A stretch of 64,000 nt of DNA from Streptomyces geranii. GTDB lineage: Bacteria; Actinomycetota; Actinomycetes; Streptomycetales; Streptomycetaceae. The stretch covers positions 89,796-153,795 of the forward strand of contig NZ_PJME01000020.1 in assembly GCF_002954775.1 (NCBI RefSeq). The letters run 5' to 3'. The position numbers were made by a program, and so were the translations under genes. Below are positions 34,935 through 42,069 of this stretch, in pieces. The notes beneath the pieces are model-generated. The model searched no databases. It saw only the letters and a list, made by a program, of their open reading frames with translations, and was not told the origin of the DNA. The number at the start of each line of letters is the position of its first letter. Positions within the stretch are counted from its first letter, which is position 1.

Positions 34935-34983
34935 ATGAATTTTTTCATACTTCTTGCAAAGCAGACGGCATATATAAATACTG
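34935..34983 (+). promoter_or_regulatory. AT-rich promoter island with ATGAA-TTCAT dyad
   Basis: A conspicuous AT-rich patch in an otherwise very GC-rich region. The dyad ATGAA-TTTT-TTCAT (34935-34948) is followed by TTGCAA (34954-34959) and, after 17 bp, AATACT (34977-34982), with TATATAAATA between. It probably drives the small conserved gene at 35147. The dyad could bind the RpiR protein encoded just upstream; that is inference. Confidence 0.45.
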
Positions 34984-35146
34984 CTCACGGACCCGCTGCC
35001 GCCGTCTCCTACCCGCGTCGGCGCCTCGGGTGTCCGGACGGGTGTCGCCTGCGCGAACGCCCGTTGCGGCCCCGGCCATCCCCTAGGCCGGGGCCGCTGA
35101 ACACCGTCGCCACCCCGTCGACGCCGTACTCCCGGAAGCGAAGCCC

Positions 35147-35530
35147 ATGCCTCTGACCTCCACGATCGCCACACGGACCGGCCCGGACTGGCCGTGTCAG
35201 GTCAAGATCCCCGGCAGCTACGACTGGGAACGCTCGGCGGTCAGATGGCTGCGCGAGCTGGTGCCGACGCGCTACGCGGGCTACCCGACGCTGATCCGCC
35301 ACCCCGTCCTGCTGGCCCGCCACGCGCACATCCAGGTGCAGCACGAGATCCGGGTCGCCCGCACCGCCCTCCAGACGGCCCGCGCCGACCTGCCGGGCCT
35401 CGGCCTGAGCGAGTCGGTCATCGAGCACACGATCAAGATGTACGCCGCCGAGGTGCTCCAGCTCCAGCACATCGCCCGCAGCATCCGCGCGGTCACCCAG
35501 GCCCTGGTCGACACCCACGCCGCCCGCTGA
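35147..35530 (+). CDS. Conserved hypothetical protein, mostly helical
   Basis: A 127-residue soluble protein with no recognised domain. It starts MPLTSTIATRTGPDWPCQV, followed by PGSYDWERSAVRWLRELVPTRYAGYPTLIRHP, then two long amphipathic helices rich in Ala, Arg and His (LARHAHIQVQHEIRVARTALQTA, VIEHTIKMYAAEVLQLQHIARSIRAVTQAL). There is no signal peptide. Codon usage is typical of real Streptomyces genes, and an AT-rich promoter region precedes it. The function is unknown; the helices suggest dimerisation or partner binding. Confidence 0.75.
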   Translation: MPLTSTIATRTGPDWPCQVKIPGSYDWERSAVRWLRELVPTRYAGYPTLIRHPVLLARHAHIQVQHEIRVARTALQTARADLPGLGLSESVIEHTIKMYAAEVLQLQHIARSIRAVTQALVDTHAAR

Positions 35531-35564
35531 GGGCGAACGAGGACGGCCCCCGAGGGCGCTCCGC

Positions 35565-36254
35565 TCAGGACGCCGTACGGGACTCCAGATCCTTGCGCGT
35601 GTCGTCGCCGTAGACACCGTTCTCGTCGCCCCGGATGCCGTACCAGAGCTGGAAGCGGGCCACGGCCTCGGTCAGGGCGGTGTCGTAACTGCCGCTGGTG
35701 GCGCCGTCCTTGTAGACGTCCGGGATACGCAGCAGCCGCTCCTGCAGATCGGTCACCTCGGGACCGCTGTCCCCTTCCCGGAGGGTGCCGGGCCCGTCCG
35801 GGTCGGCAGCGGCCGGCGCCGACTGGCTGGGCACGGCCGTGGGAGTCGCGGAGGGCAGCGGCCGGGCCTCCTCCCCCTGGGCATTGCCCGGCAGCAGCAG
35901 GGCGGACCCGAACCCGACCAGCGCGGCGGCCCCGACGGCGACCACGACGGCCGCCCGCCGCAGATTCGGCCCGAACCCGAACCCGCCGACGGCCGCTTGC
36001 GCACGCTCCCGCTCCTCGGCACGCCGGCGCGTCCGTCTCGGGACGACGGGCGGCAACTCCTGCGTCGCGTCCTCGGCCCCGGGCACCGGCCGGGGCAGGA
36101 CCACGTCCTCGTACCCCTCGGGCATCCCGGCCATCGCCTCGTCGTGCTCCCGCATGAGCTGCGCCAGCGCCTCGGTACGACGCCGACGCAGCACACGCGT
36201 CGGCTCCAGGGTCCGGCGGCGTTCCGGCCGGCCCGGTGCGGGCGGTGTCGACAC
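35565..36254 (-). CDS. Membrane-anchored peptidoglycan-binding-domain protein
   Basis: A 229-residue protein. The N-terminal cytoplasmic part is Arg-rich (RPERRRTLEPTRVLRRRRTEALAQL). One membrane helix lies near residues 107-128 (AAVVVAVGAAALVGFGSALLL). A Pro/Ala-rich linker follows, and the C-terminal 70 residues form a PG_binding_1 domain (LREGDSGPEVTDLQERLLRI ... LTEAVARFQLWYGIRGDENGVYGDDTRKDLESR). The GTG at 36254 gives a sensible start, VSTPPAPGRPE. It probably tethers to cell-wall glycan; no catalytic domain is present. Confidence 0.87.
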   Translation of the reverse strand: MSTPPAPGRPERRRTLEPTRVLRRRRTEALAQLMREHDEAMAGMPEGYEDVVLPRPVPGAEDATQELPPVVPRRTRRRAEERERAQAAVGGFGFGPNLRRAAVVVAVGAAALVGFGSALLLPGNAQGEEARPLPSATPTAVPSQSAPAAADPDGPGTLREGDSGPEVTDLQERLLRIPDVYKDGATSGSYDTALTEAVARFQLWYGIRGDENGVYGDDTRKDLESRTAS

Positions 36255-36543
36255 TCTGCTCCCCTTCCCTGCGAACGGCTGCACGGAGCCGAGGGCGGCT
36301 GGGCCGTCGGCTTCGTGGAGAGATACGGGGTGGGGGGCGGGTGGGTTCAGTGCGGCGGGGGTGGTTGTGGGGAGGGGGCGCGGGGACGGGTTGCGGAGAG
36401 GGGTTACGAAGAGGGGGGTACGGCGCCGCCGGGTTCGGTGCAGTGGGCCGCGCTCTTGGGGAACGTGGCGTGGGGCGTCGTACGCGGGCCGGGCTCGACG
36501 ATGTGGCCCACGGGGTCCGGGGCCGGGTGCAGGAGCCCCGGGG

Positions 36544-37626
36544 TCAGCGGGACGGGCGGAGCTTGCGGGAAGGGCCGTGGCGGTCGGTGCTCTCCTTGGC
36601 GCCTCGTTCCACGAAGTGGCCCAGGTGGTCCGGGGTCGGGCGCAGCAGGCCGTCGCGGACCGCGAGGGCAGTCGCCTCGGCTCGGGAGGCGGCGCCTGTT
36701 TTGCGGAGCAGGTGTTCGATGTGGCTGTGCACCGTGCGCGGGGACAGGAACAGGGCCTGGGCGATGGCCTGGTTGGTCTGGCCGGTGGCGGCCCGGGTGA
36801 GTACCTCCAGCTCGCGCGGGCTCAGCCCGTACGGCAGTTCGGTCGGGGTTTCGTGGACCAGGACCGCCACCGCCGGGCCTGTCAGTCCCGGGGACGTGGT
36901 GTGGCGGTGCAGTGAGACGCGGTACCACGTGCCGTCGAGCGGCCACAGCAGTCGCAGGCGCCGGCCGCCCGTCTCGGCGAAGGCGCGCAGCAGCGGGCGG
37001 AATTCCTCGTCCGCCGCGACCCGGGCCCGCTCCCGGCCCGGCAGGTCGAGGCTGCCGCCGTCGGCGACCAGGCTCGCCGCGCCCTCGGGCGGCAGTCCGT
37101 GCAGGTCGCCGGTGTGTGCCGTCGGGTCGACCAGCGCGCCGAGAGCGGGGATCACGGAGGCGAGGAGGCGGCGGGCCTCGGTGTCGTAGGCGTCGGGGTG
37201 GCGGGTGGAGAGGGTGATGAGGCCGACGAGGCGCCCGTCGTGCCGGAGCGCCCCGGTGATCGCGTCGCGCAGACCGGCCGGGCGGACCCGCTCCGCGTAG
37301 AACCAGCCGTGCCGAAAGCGCTGGCCGGGGTCGTCGCCGGCGTCCTCGGAGATGGAGGGCGGCACGTCCTGGCGTACGACGTTGCGGTACCAAGGCGTGC
37401 CGACGAACTCGGCGGCCAGCGCCTGGGAGTTCTCGGCGGTGTAGCCGATACCGGCGATCTGGACGTGTGCGCCGGTCAGCGGGTCGATGGAGAGCAGGGT
37501 CGCCACGTCCAGCGGCAGCGCGCGGGCGAGTTCGTCCAGGGCCTGGGCGCAGGCCGAGACGGTGTCGCGCTCGCGCGTGAGCATGCCGATGCGGGTGGCC
37601 GCCGCGATCTGGTGGTGGCTGAGCAT
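36544..37626 (-). CDS. GAF-containing LuxR-family transcriptional regulator
   Basis: A 360-residue regulator. Residues about 20-180 resemble a GAF sensor (DELARALPLDVATLLSIDPLTGAHVQIAGIGYTAEN, TGALRHDGRLVGLITLSTRHPDAYD). The C-terminal LuxR HTH reads GLSPRELEVLTRAATGQTNQAIAQALFLSPRTVHSHIEHLLRKTGAASRAEATALAVRDGLL. The ATG at 37626 is chosen because longer forms add a low-quality basic extension. It is divergent from the Rbs-type ABC operon, with a CCCCTA/TAGGGG palindrome and repeats between, so it may control that operon and itself. Confidence 0.85.
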   Translation of the reverse strand: MLSHHQIAAATRIGMLTRERDTVSACAQALDELARALPLDVATLLSIDPLTGAHVQIAGIGYTAENSQALAAEFVGTPWYRNVVRQDVPPSISEDAGDDPGQRFRHGWFYAERVRPAGLRDAITGALRHDGRLVGLITLSTRHPDAYDTEARRLLASVIPALGALVDPTAHTGDLHGLPPEGAASLVADGGSLDLPGRERARVAADEEFRPLLRAFAETGGRRLRLLWPLDGTWYRVSLHRHTTSPGLTGPAVAVLVHETPTELPYGLSPRELEVLTRAATGQTNQAIAQALFLSPRTVHSHIEHLLRKTGAASRAEATALAVRDGLLRPTPDHLGHFVERGAKESTDRHGPSRKLRPSR

Positions 37627-37681
37627 GCGTGCCTCCGGGGGCTGCCCGGGAGTCGTCCAGGAGTCGTCCAGGAGCGAAGTC

Positions 37682-37703
37682 GTTTGGCCCCTAACGCTAG
37701 GGG
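37682..37703. promoter_or_regulatory. CCCCTA-acgc-TAGGGG palindrome upstream of luxR-type gene
   Basis: A perfect 6-4-6 palindrome (37688-37703), 60-80 bp upstream of the LuxR start. It is a plausible NarL/LuxR-type operator. It overlaps CGTTTGGCCCCTAACGC (37681-37697), which matches 14 of 17 positions of the motif shared by the promoters near 47.7 and 54.3 kb. The two readings may compete or be coincidental. Confidence 0.45.
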
Positions 37704-37795
37704 TGCGGCCCGTGTCGGGCAAGACGTTCACCGGGAAGTAACCGGATTGGTCCCGGACCGACCGCCGGGGTGGGGCGAGCGGGACGGGGTCGGTG

Positions 37796-37847
37796 TTCGA
37801 CGGCCGATGTTCGACGGTCGGTATTTGTTTCGACGGTCGGTATTTGT
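37796..37847. repeat. 19-bp tandem repeats upstream of the ABC operon
   Basis: Two adjacent perfect copies of TTCGACGGTCGGTATTTGT (37810-37828, 37829-37847) are preceded by a shorter variant TTCGACGGCCGATG (37796-37809). They lie 124-175 bp before the binding-protein gene. They could be an array of activator or repressor sites. Confidence 0.75.
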
Positions 37848-37970
37848 ACGGATGGTGCCGCGGCGCCCCGGGGTCTTTTCTGTTCGGCACGGCCGGTCCT
37901 CACCGCCGGCAGCGTCGCAAGCCCCTCGCAGCCCGTCCCCGACGGGCACGTCCCCCGGGAGAGCACCGCC

Positions 37971-39002
37971 ATGATCACAACCCCGTTCGCCGACTCGGCG
38001 GCCTCGCGCAGACAGTTCCTCGCCTGGTCCGGCGCGGCCGTCGCCGCCCTCGCCGCCGCCGGCTGTTCGGCACCCGGCAGCGACACGGCGTCGTCGGGGC
38101 AGCAGGCCGCCGACGCCTCCCGCGAACCCCTGACGAAGATCGGTCTGGACTACCCGTTCACCCAACTCCCGCTCTACGCCACGCTGGTGAAGCTCTCCAC
38201 CGCCGCCGCCAAGAAGCACGGCGTGTCCCTGCTGACGACCAGCGACGGCAGCAGCGCCGACACCCAGGCCACCAACCTCAACACCTGGGTCGCCCGCAAG
38301 ACCCCCGCGATCGTGTCGTTCCCGATGGTGTTCGAGGCCGCCGAAGCGATCGCCAAGGCCGCGCTGGACGCGGGCCTGATCTGGGTGACGTACGGCGGCA
38401 CGCTGGAGAACCAGAGCGCCGACATCCGGTTCAGTTTCCGGGAGGGCGGCACGCTGCTCGGCGAGGCGGCGGCCAAGTGGGCGCTGGAGAACCTGGGCGG
38501 CAAGGGCAAGATCGCCTTCCTCACCGACAGCACGATCGAACTGGGCCGCGAACGCACCAAGGGCATGATCGACGCCTTCACCAAGCTCGCGCCGGGCGTC
38601 GACGTGGTCGCCCAGGAGCAGGCCATCGACCCGGACACGGGCCTGAGCAAGACCAAGGCCGTGCTGGCCAAGCACCCCGACCTCAACCTGCTGCTCGGGG
38701 TCACGGATGCCTCGGCGTACGGCGGGTACAAGGCGCTGGAGCAGACGGGGCGGGCGAAGGACGACGCGAAGACGTTCGTCGGCGGCCAGGACGGCGCGGC
38801 GCCCTCGCTCCTCGCGATCAAGGCGGGCACCTTCTACCGCGCCTCGGCCGCACTCGCCCCGCAGGACATCGCGAACGCCATCGTCGACGTCCCGCTCGCG
38901 GTCGCCGCGGGCAAGGCGAACCCGGGCGTGGAGGTACCGATCGCGCTGGTCGGCCCCCGCGACACGGCGAAGATCGACGCGCTGCTCGCCCAGAACGGCT
39001 AG
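37971..39002 (+). CDS. Substrate-binding lipoprotein, RbsB-like ABC importer
   Basis: A 343-residue periplasmic-binding-protein family 4 (type I fold) lipoprotein. The N terminus has a Tat-like twin-arginine SRRQFLAWSG and the lipobox AAAGC, lipidating a Cys near residue 30. The mature protein shows TNLNTWVARKTPAIVSFPMVFEAAEAIAKAALDAG and LLLGVTDASAYGGYKALEQTG, typical of sugar-type binders. The ATG at 37971 follows GGGAGAG. It is first in an operon with an RbsA-like ATPase and an RbsC-like permease. The amidohydrolase at the end of the operon makes a non-sugar ligand possible. Confidence 0.9.
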   Translation: MITTPFADSAASRRQFLAWSGAAVAALAAAGCSAPGSDTASSGQQAADASREPLTKIGLDYPFTQLPLYATLVKLSTAAAKKHGVSLLTTSDGSSADTQATNLNTWVARKTPAIVSFPMVFEAAEAIAKAALDAGLIWVTYGGTLENQSADIRFSFREGGTLLGEAAAKWALENLGGKGKIAFLTDSTIELGRERTKGMIDAFTKLAPGVDVVAQEQAIDPDTGLSKTKAVLAKHPDLNLLLGVTDASAYGGYKALEQTGRAKDDAKTFVGGQDGAAPSLLAIKAGTFYRASAALAPQDIANAIVDVPLAVAAGKANPGVEVPIALVGPRDTAKIDALLAQNG

Positions 39003-39011
39003 GCGGCCGTC

Positions 39012-40832
39012 ATGACCGAGGCAAGCCTCCGGATCCGCGGGCTGACCAAGTCGTTCGGCGGGGTCCTGGCACTGGACGGCGTGGACCTGACCGTGCCGAT
39101 GGGACAGGTCCACGCCTTGCTCGGCCACAACGGCGCCGGCAAGTCGACCCTCATCAAGTGCCTCGGCGGCGCGTACCCGCCGGACTCCGGCACGATCGAG
39201 GTGGGCGGAAGATCCTACGAACGCTTGAGCCCCCGCGAGTCCATCACGGCGGGCGTGGCGATCATCTTCCAGACGCTGAGCGTGGTCGACGCGCTCACCG
39301 TCTCCGAGAACATCTTCCTAGGCCAGGAGTGGACCCGGTACGGCCGGATCGACCGCCGCGCCCAGGAGAAGGTCGCCGCAGGCCTCCTCGAACGGGTCGC
39401 GGCGACCTGCTCACCCCGCGACCGGGTCGGTGAACTCCCCATGGGCCAGCGCCAGTTGGTGGAGATCGCCAAGGCCCTCAGCCGCAGCGCCTCGGTCCTG
39501 GTCCTCGACGAACCGACGGCCGCGCTGTCGACGGCGGAGAGCGACGCCCTCGCGGAACGCGTCGAGGACCTGCGCACCCAGGGCCTGGCCATCGTCTACG
39601 TCACCCACCTGCTGGCGGAAGTGGAACGCCTCGCGGACGCGGTGACCGTGCTGCGCGACGGCCGGATCGCCCACCAGTCGGTGGGGGCGGGCCAGCGGCG
39701 GCGCGACCTGGTCGCCGCGATCGCCGGCCGCACGGCGGACGGCGAGACGGAAGCCGGGGGCGGGCCTGTCGGAGACAGGCGTGCCACGAACCTGCCCGAC
39801 GCGGACCGCCCTGCTGGAGACCGGCCTGACGGGAACAGGCCGGTCGGGGACAGGCCGGTCGAGGATGGGCCGGTCGGAGCCGCCTCCCCCGGCGCCACCG
39901 ACACCACACCCCGCGTCACGACCTCCCCCGCCACTCCAGTGGCGCGGGGTGTGGGCTCCCCCGGCGGCGGCCTGGTCCTGGAGGGACTGCGCGGACCCGG
40001 GTTCGGGCCCGTCACCCTCGCCGTGGCCGGCGGCGAACGCGTCGGCCTGTACGGACTGATCGGCTCCGGTCGTACGCGCATCCTGGAGACCCTGTACGGC
40101 AGGCGCCGCGCGTCCGGCGGCACCGTGCGCGTCGGCGACCGTACCGTCGCCGCCGCCCGCCCCGGCGACGCGCTGGCCGCCGGGATCGCCCTGGTCCCGG
40201 CCGACCGGCGCCGACAGGGGCTGTTCCCGACACTCAGCGCCCACGACAACGCACTGCTCCCGGCGGTACGCCCACTGTCCCGCTACGGCGTACGCGCACT
40301 CGGCGCCGAACGGCGCGTGTTCGAGGCGCTGGCCGGCGCGGTGGGTCTGCGTCCGGCGCGGCCCCGGCTGCCGGCGGCCTCCTTCTCCGGCGGCAACCAG
40401 CAGAAACTGGTCCTCGGCCGGTGGATCAACCACACCCGTGACCTGCGCGTACTGCTCCTCGACGAGCCGACCCAGGGCGTCGACGTGGGCGCCCGCCAGG
40501 AGATCTACCGCGTCGTACGCTCCCTGGCCGCAGACCGGGGCACAGCAGTGCTGTTCGCCTCCAGCGACCCGGAGGAGATCGTCACCCTGGCCGACCGGTG
40601 CCTGGTCGTCGCCGGGGGCCGGGTCGTGGGCGAGCTGTCGGGAGCCGAACTGACGGAGGAGGCACTGCTGTCGGCGGTGCACGAGGCCTCCGAAACCTCT
40701 GCCTCGTGCGAAACCTCTGCTCCCACCGAAACCTCGGACCTGTCCAAAGCCTCTGCCCCCTCCGGCGCCGCCGACGTCTCCGAAACCCCACCCGCACACG
40801 AACCGTCCGCCCCCGCCGAAGGAGCAGTATGA
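39012..40832 (+). CDS. Duplicated ABC ATPase, RbsA/MglA type, with repeat-expanded linker and tail
   Basis: A 606-residue twin ATPase. Domain 1 (residues 4-235) has Walker A GHNGAGKST, signature LPMGQRQLVEIAKAL and Walker B VLVLDEPTAAL. Domain 2 (about 310-550) has the degenerate Walker A GLIGSGRT, signature FSGGNQQKLVLGRW and LLLDEPTQGVD, as in RbsA. Unusual are an inserted linker (about 250-310) built from GDRP/NRPVGDRPVEDGPVG repeats and a tail (about 555-600) of ETSA/SETS-like repeats. Both are absent from standard RbsA proteins of about 500 residues. It overlaps the permease gene by ATGA. Confidence 0.92.
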   Translation: MTEASLRIRGLTKSFGGVLALDGVDLTVPMGQVHALLGHNGAGKSTLIKCLGGAYPPDSGTIEVGGRSYERLSPRESITAGVAIIFQTLSVVDALTVSENIFLGQEWTRYGRIDRRAQEKVAAGLLERVAATCSPRDRVGELPMGQRQLVEIAKALSRSASVLVLDEPTAALSTAESDALAERVEDLRTQGLAIVYVTHLLAEVERLADAVTVLRDGRIAHQSVGAGQRRRDLVAAIAGRTADGETEAGGGPVGDRRATNLPDADRPAGDRPDGNRPVGDRPVEDGPVGAASPGATDTTPRVTTSPATPVARGVGSPGGGLVLEGLRGPGFGPVTLAVAGGERVGLYGLIGSGRTRILETLYGRRRASGGTVRVGDRTVAAARPGDALAAGIALVPADRRRQGLFPTLSAHDNALLPAVRPLSRYGVRALGAERRVFEALAGAVGLRPARPRLPAASFSGGNQQKLVLGRWINHTRDLRVLLLDEPTQGVDVGARQEIYRVVRSLAADRGTAVLFASSDPEEIVTLADRCLVVAGGRVVGELSGAELTEEALLSAVHEASETSASCETSAPTETSDLSKASAPSGAADVSETPPAHEPSAPAEGAV

Positions 40833-41809
40833 CCACCGCCGACTCCGTCCTCGTGCGCCCGCGCGCCCTCGCCGCGGGCGGTCTCGGTACCGTGCGACGC
40901 CATCCGCTGATCGTCGTACTGGCCGTGATGGTGCTGGTGTTCCAGGTGTCGACGGGGAGTTTCCTCGACCCGGCCAACCTGCGCGGAATCGCCACCGACG
41001 CGGCCACGCTGGCCATCGTCGCCGTCCCGCTGGCCCTGCTGGTGATCAGCGGGTATCTGGATCTGTCCGTCGGTTCGACGCTCGCCCTGGGCGGCCTGGT
41101 CGCCGGATGGCTGGCCGGGCAGGGGCAGTCGCCGGTGGTCGCCGTGCTGGGCGGCCTGGCGGCCGGAGCGGCGGTCGGTGCCGTGAACGGGGTGCTGTGC
41201 TGCTATTTCGGCCTCTCGGCGTTCATCGTCACGCTGGGCATGCTGACCGCCGTACGCGGACTGGCGCAGCAGCTGTTCCCGTTGCCGCTGAGCGGGTTCG
41301 GGTCCGGGTTCGCCTGGCTGGGCGGCTCGCGGATCGCCGGGATCGCGGCGCCGGTGGTCATCGCCGGGGTGGTACTGGTCGCGGGCGCCCTGTTCCTGGC
41401 GTTCACACCGGCGGGACGGCATGTCTTCGCGATCGGCGTGAACCGCGAGGCCGCGTATCTGTCGGGCATCAGCATCCGCCGTACGCCGTTCGCACTGTTC
41501 GTCGTCACCGGAGTGGCCGCCGCGCTCGCCGGCGCGATCAAGGCATCGGTACTGGACAGCACGGTCGCGGGGACGTCGGGGGCGGGGTTCGAGCTGACGG
41601 TCCTGACCGCCGTACTGCTGGGCGGCGTCGCTCTGACGGGCGGTTCCGGCTCGGTTCTGGGAGTACTGCTCGGCGTGCTGTTCCTCGGCAGCCTGCAGAA
41701 CGGGCTGACACTGCTGGACGTGCCGACCTTCTGGCAGCAGATGGCGCAGGGTTCCGCTCTGGTGGCGGGGGCTGCGCTGGCGCACTTCGCTCCGCGGGCG
41801 GGGCGGTGA
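40829..41809 (+). CDS. ABC transporter permease, RbsC type
   Basis: A 326-residue inner-membrane permease of the branched-chain/ribose (BPD_transp_2) family, with eight to ten membrane helices. It carries VPLALLVISGYLDLSVGSTLALGGLVAGWL, NGVLCCYFGLSAFIVTLGMLTAVRGLAQQL and GRHVFAIGVNREAAYLSGISIRRT, the typical cytoplasmic loop that contacts the ATPase. Its ATG overlaps the ATPase stop codon. Its own stop overlaps the GTG of a short repetitive reading frame, suggesting continued translational coupling. Confidence 0.93.
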   Translation: MTTADSVLVRPRALAAGGLGTVRRHPLIVVLAVMVLVFQVSTGSFLDPANLRGIATDAATLAIVAVPLALLVISGYLDLSVGSTLALGGLVAGWLAGQGQSPVVAVLGGLAAGAAVGAVNGVLCCYFGLSAFIVTLGMLTAVRGLAQQLFPLPLSGFGSGFAWLGGSRIAGIAAPVVIAGVVLVAGALFLAFTPAGRHVFAIGVNREAAYLSGISIRRTPFALFVVTGVAAALAGAIKASVLDSTVAGTSGAGFELTVLTAVLLGGVALTGGSGSVLGVLLGVLFLGSLQNGLTLLDVPTFWQQMAQGSALVAGAALAHFAPRAGR

Positions 41810-42069
41810 AGTCGGCTTGCGGGCTGTCGGCTGTGAACTCGATCAACACGGTTGCGGCCGACACCTCCATCAACACCGCCGCGACTGTGAACCCGATCAA
41901 CATCGCCGCGACCGACACCGCCATCAACACCCCAGCGGCTGTGAACGCCGTCAACACCATCGCGGCCGTGAATGCCGCCGGCGCCAGCGCTGCCGTGAAC
42001 CCGGTCAACACCACCACGCCCACCAACACCCCCAACACTGTGAACCCTGCGAAAGAGGTCCTCGCGTGA
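41806..42069 (+). CDS. Short low-complexity reading frame (AVNxINT repeats), putative
   Basis: An 87-residue frame starting with GTG at 41806 inside the permease stop (GTGA) and ending with TGA inside the GTGA start of the amidohydrolase at 42066. The product is repetitive: units like AVNSINTVAADTSINTAATVNPIN recur to TPTNTPNTVNPAKEVLA. It has few charged residues and no clear signal or membrane helix. Third codon positions are mostly G or C, consistent with coding. It could instead be an expanded DNA repeat that happens to be open. The amidohydrolase ribosome-binding site AAAGAGG lies within its last codons. Confidence 0.45.
   Translation: MKSACGLSAVNSINTVAADTSINTAATVNPINIAATDTAINTPAAVNAVNTIAAVNAAGASAAVNPVNTTTPTNTPNTVNPAKEVLA

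Noticed and set aside
36255..36543. Reading frames in the G-rich 290 bp between the peptidoglycan-binding and LuxR genes
   Set aside because: They are low-complexity Gly/Arg frames without a ribosome-binding site or family motif; no gene supported.
41817..42065. Extended N terminus for the amidohydrolase
   Set aside because: The extra part reads His/Arg/Cys-rich noise and would bypass the good GTG start with AAAGAGG at 42066.
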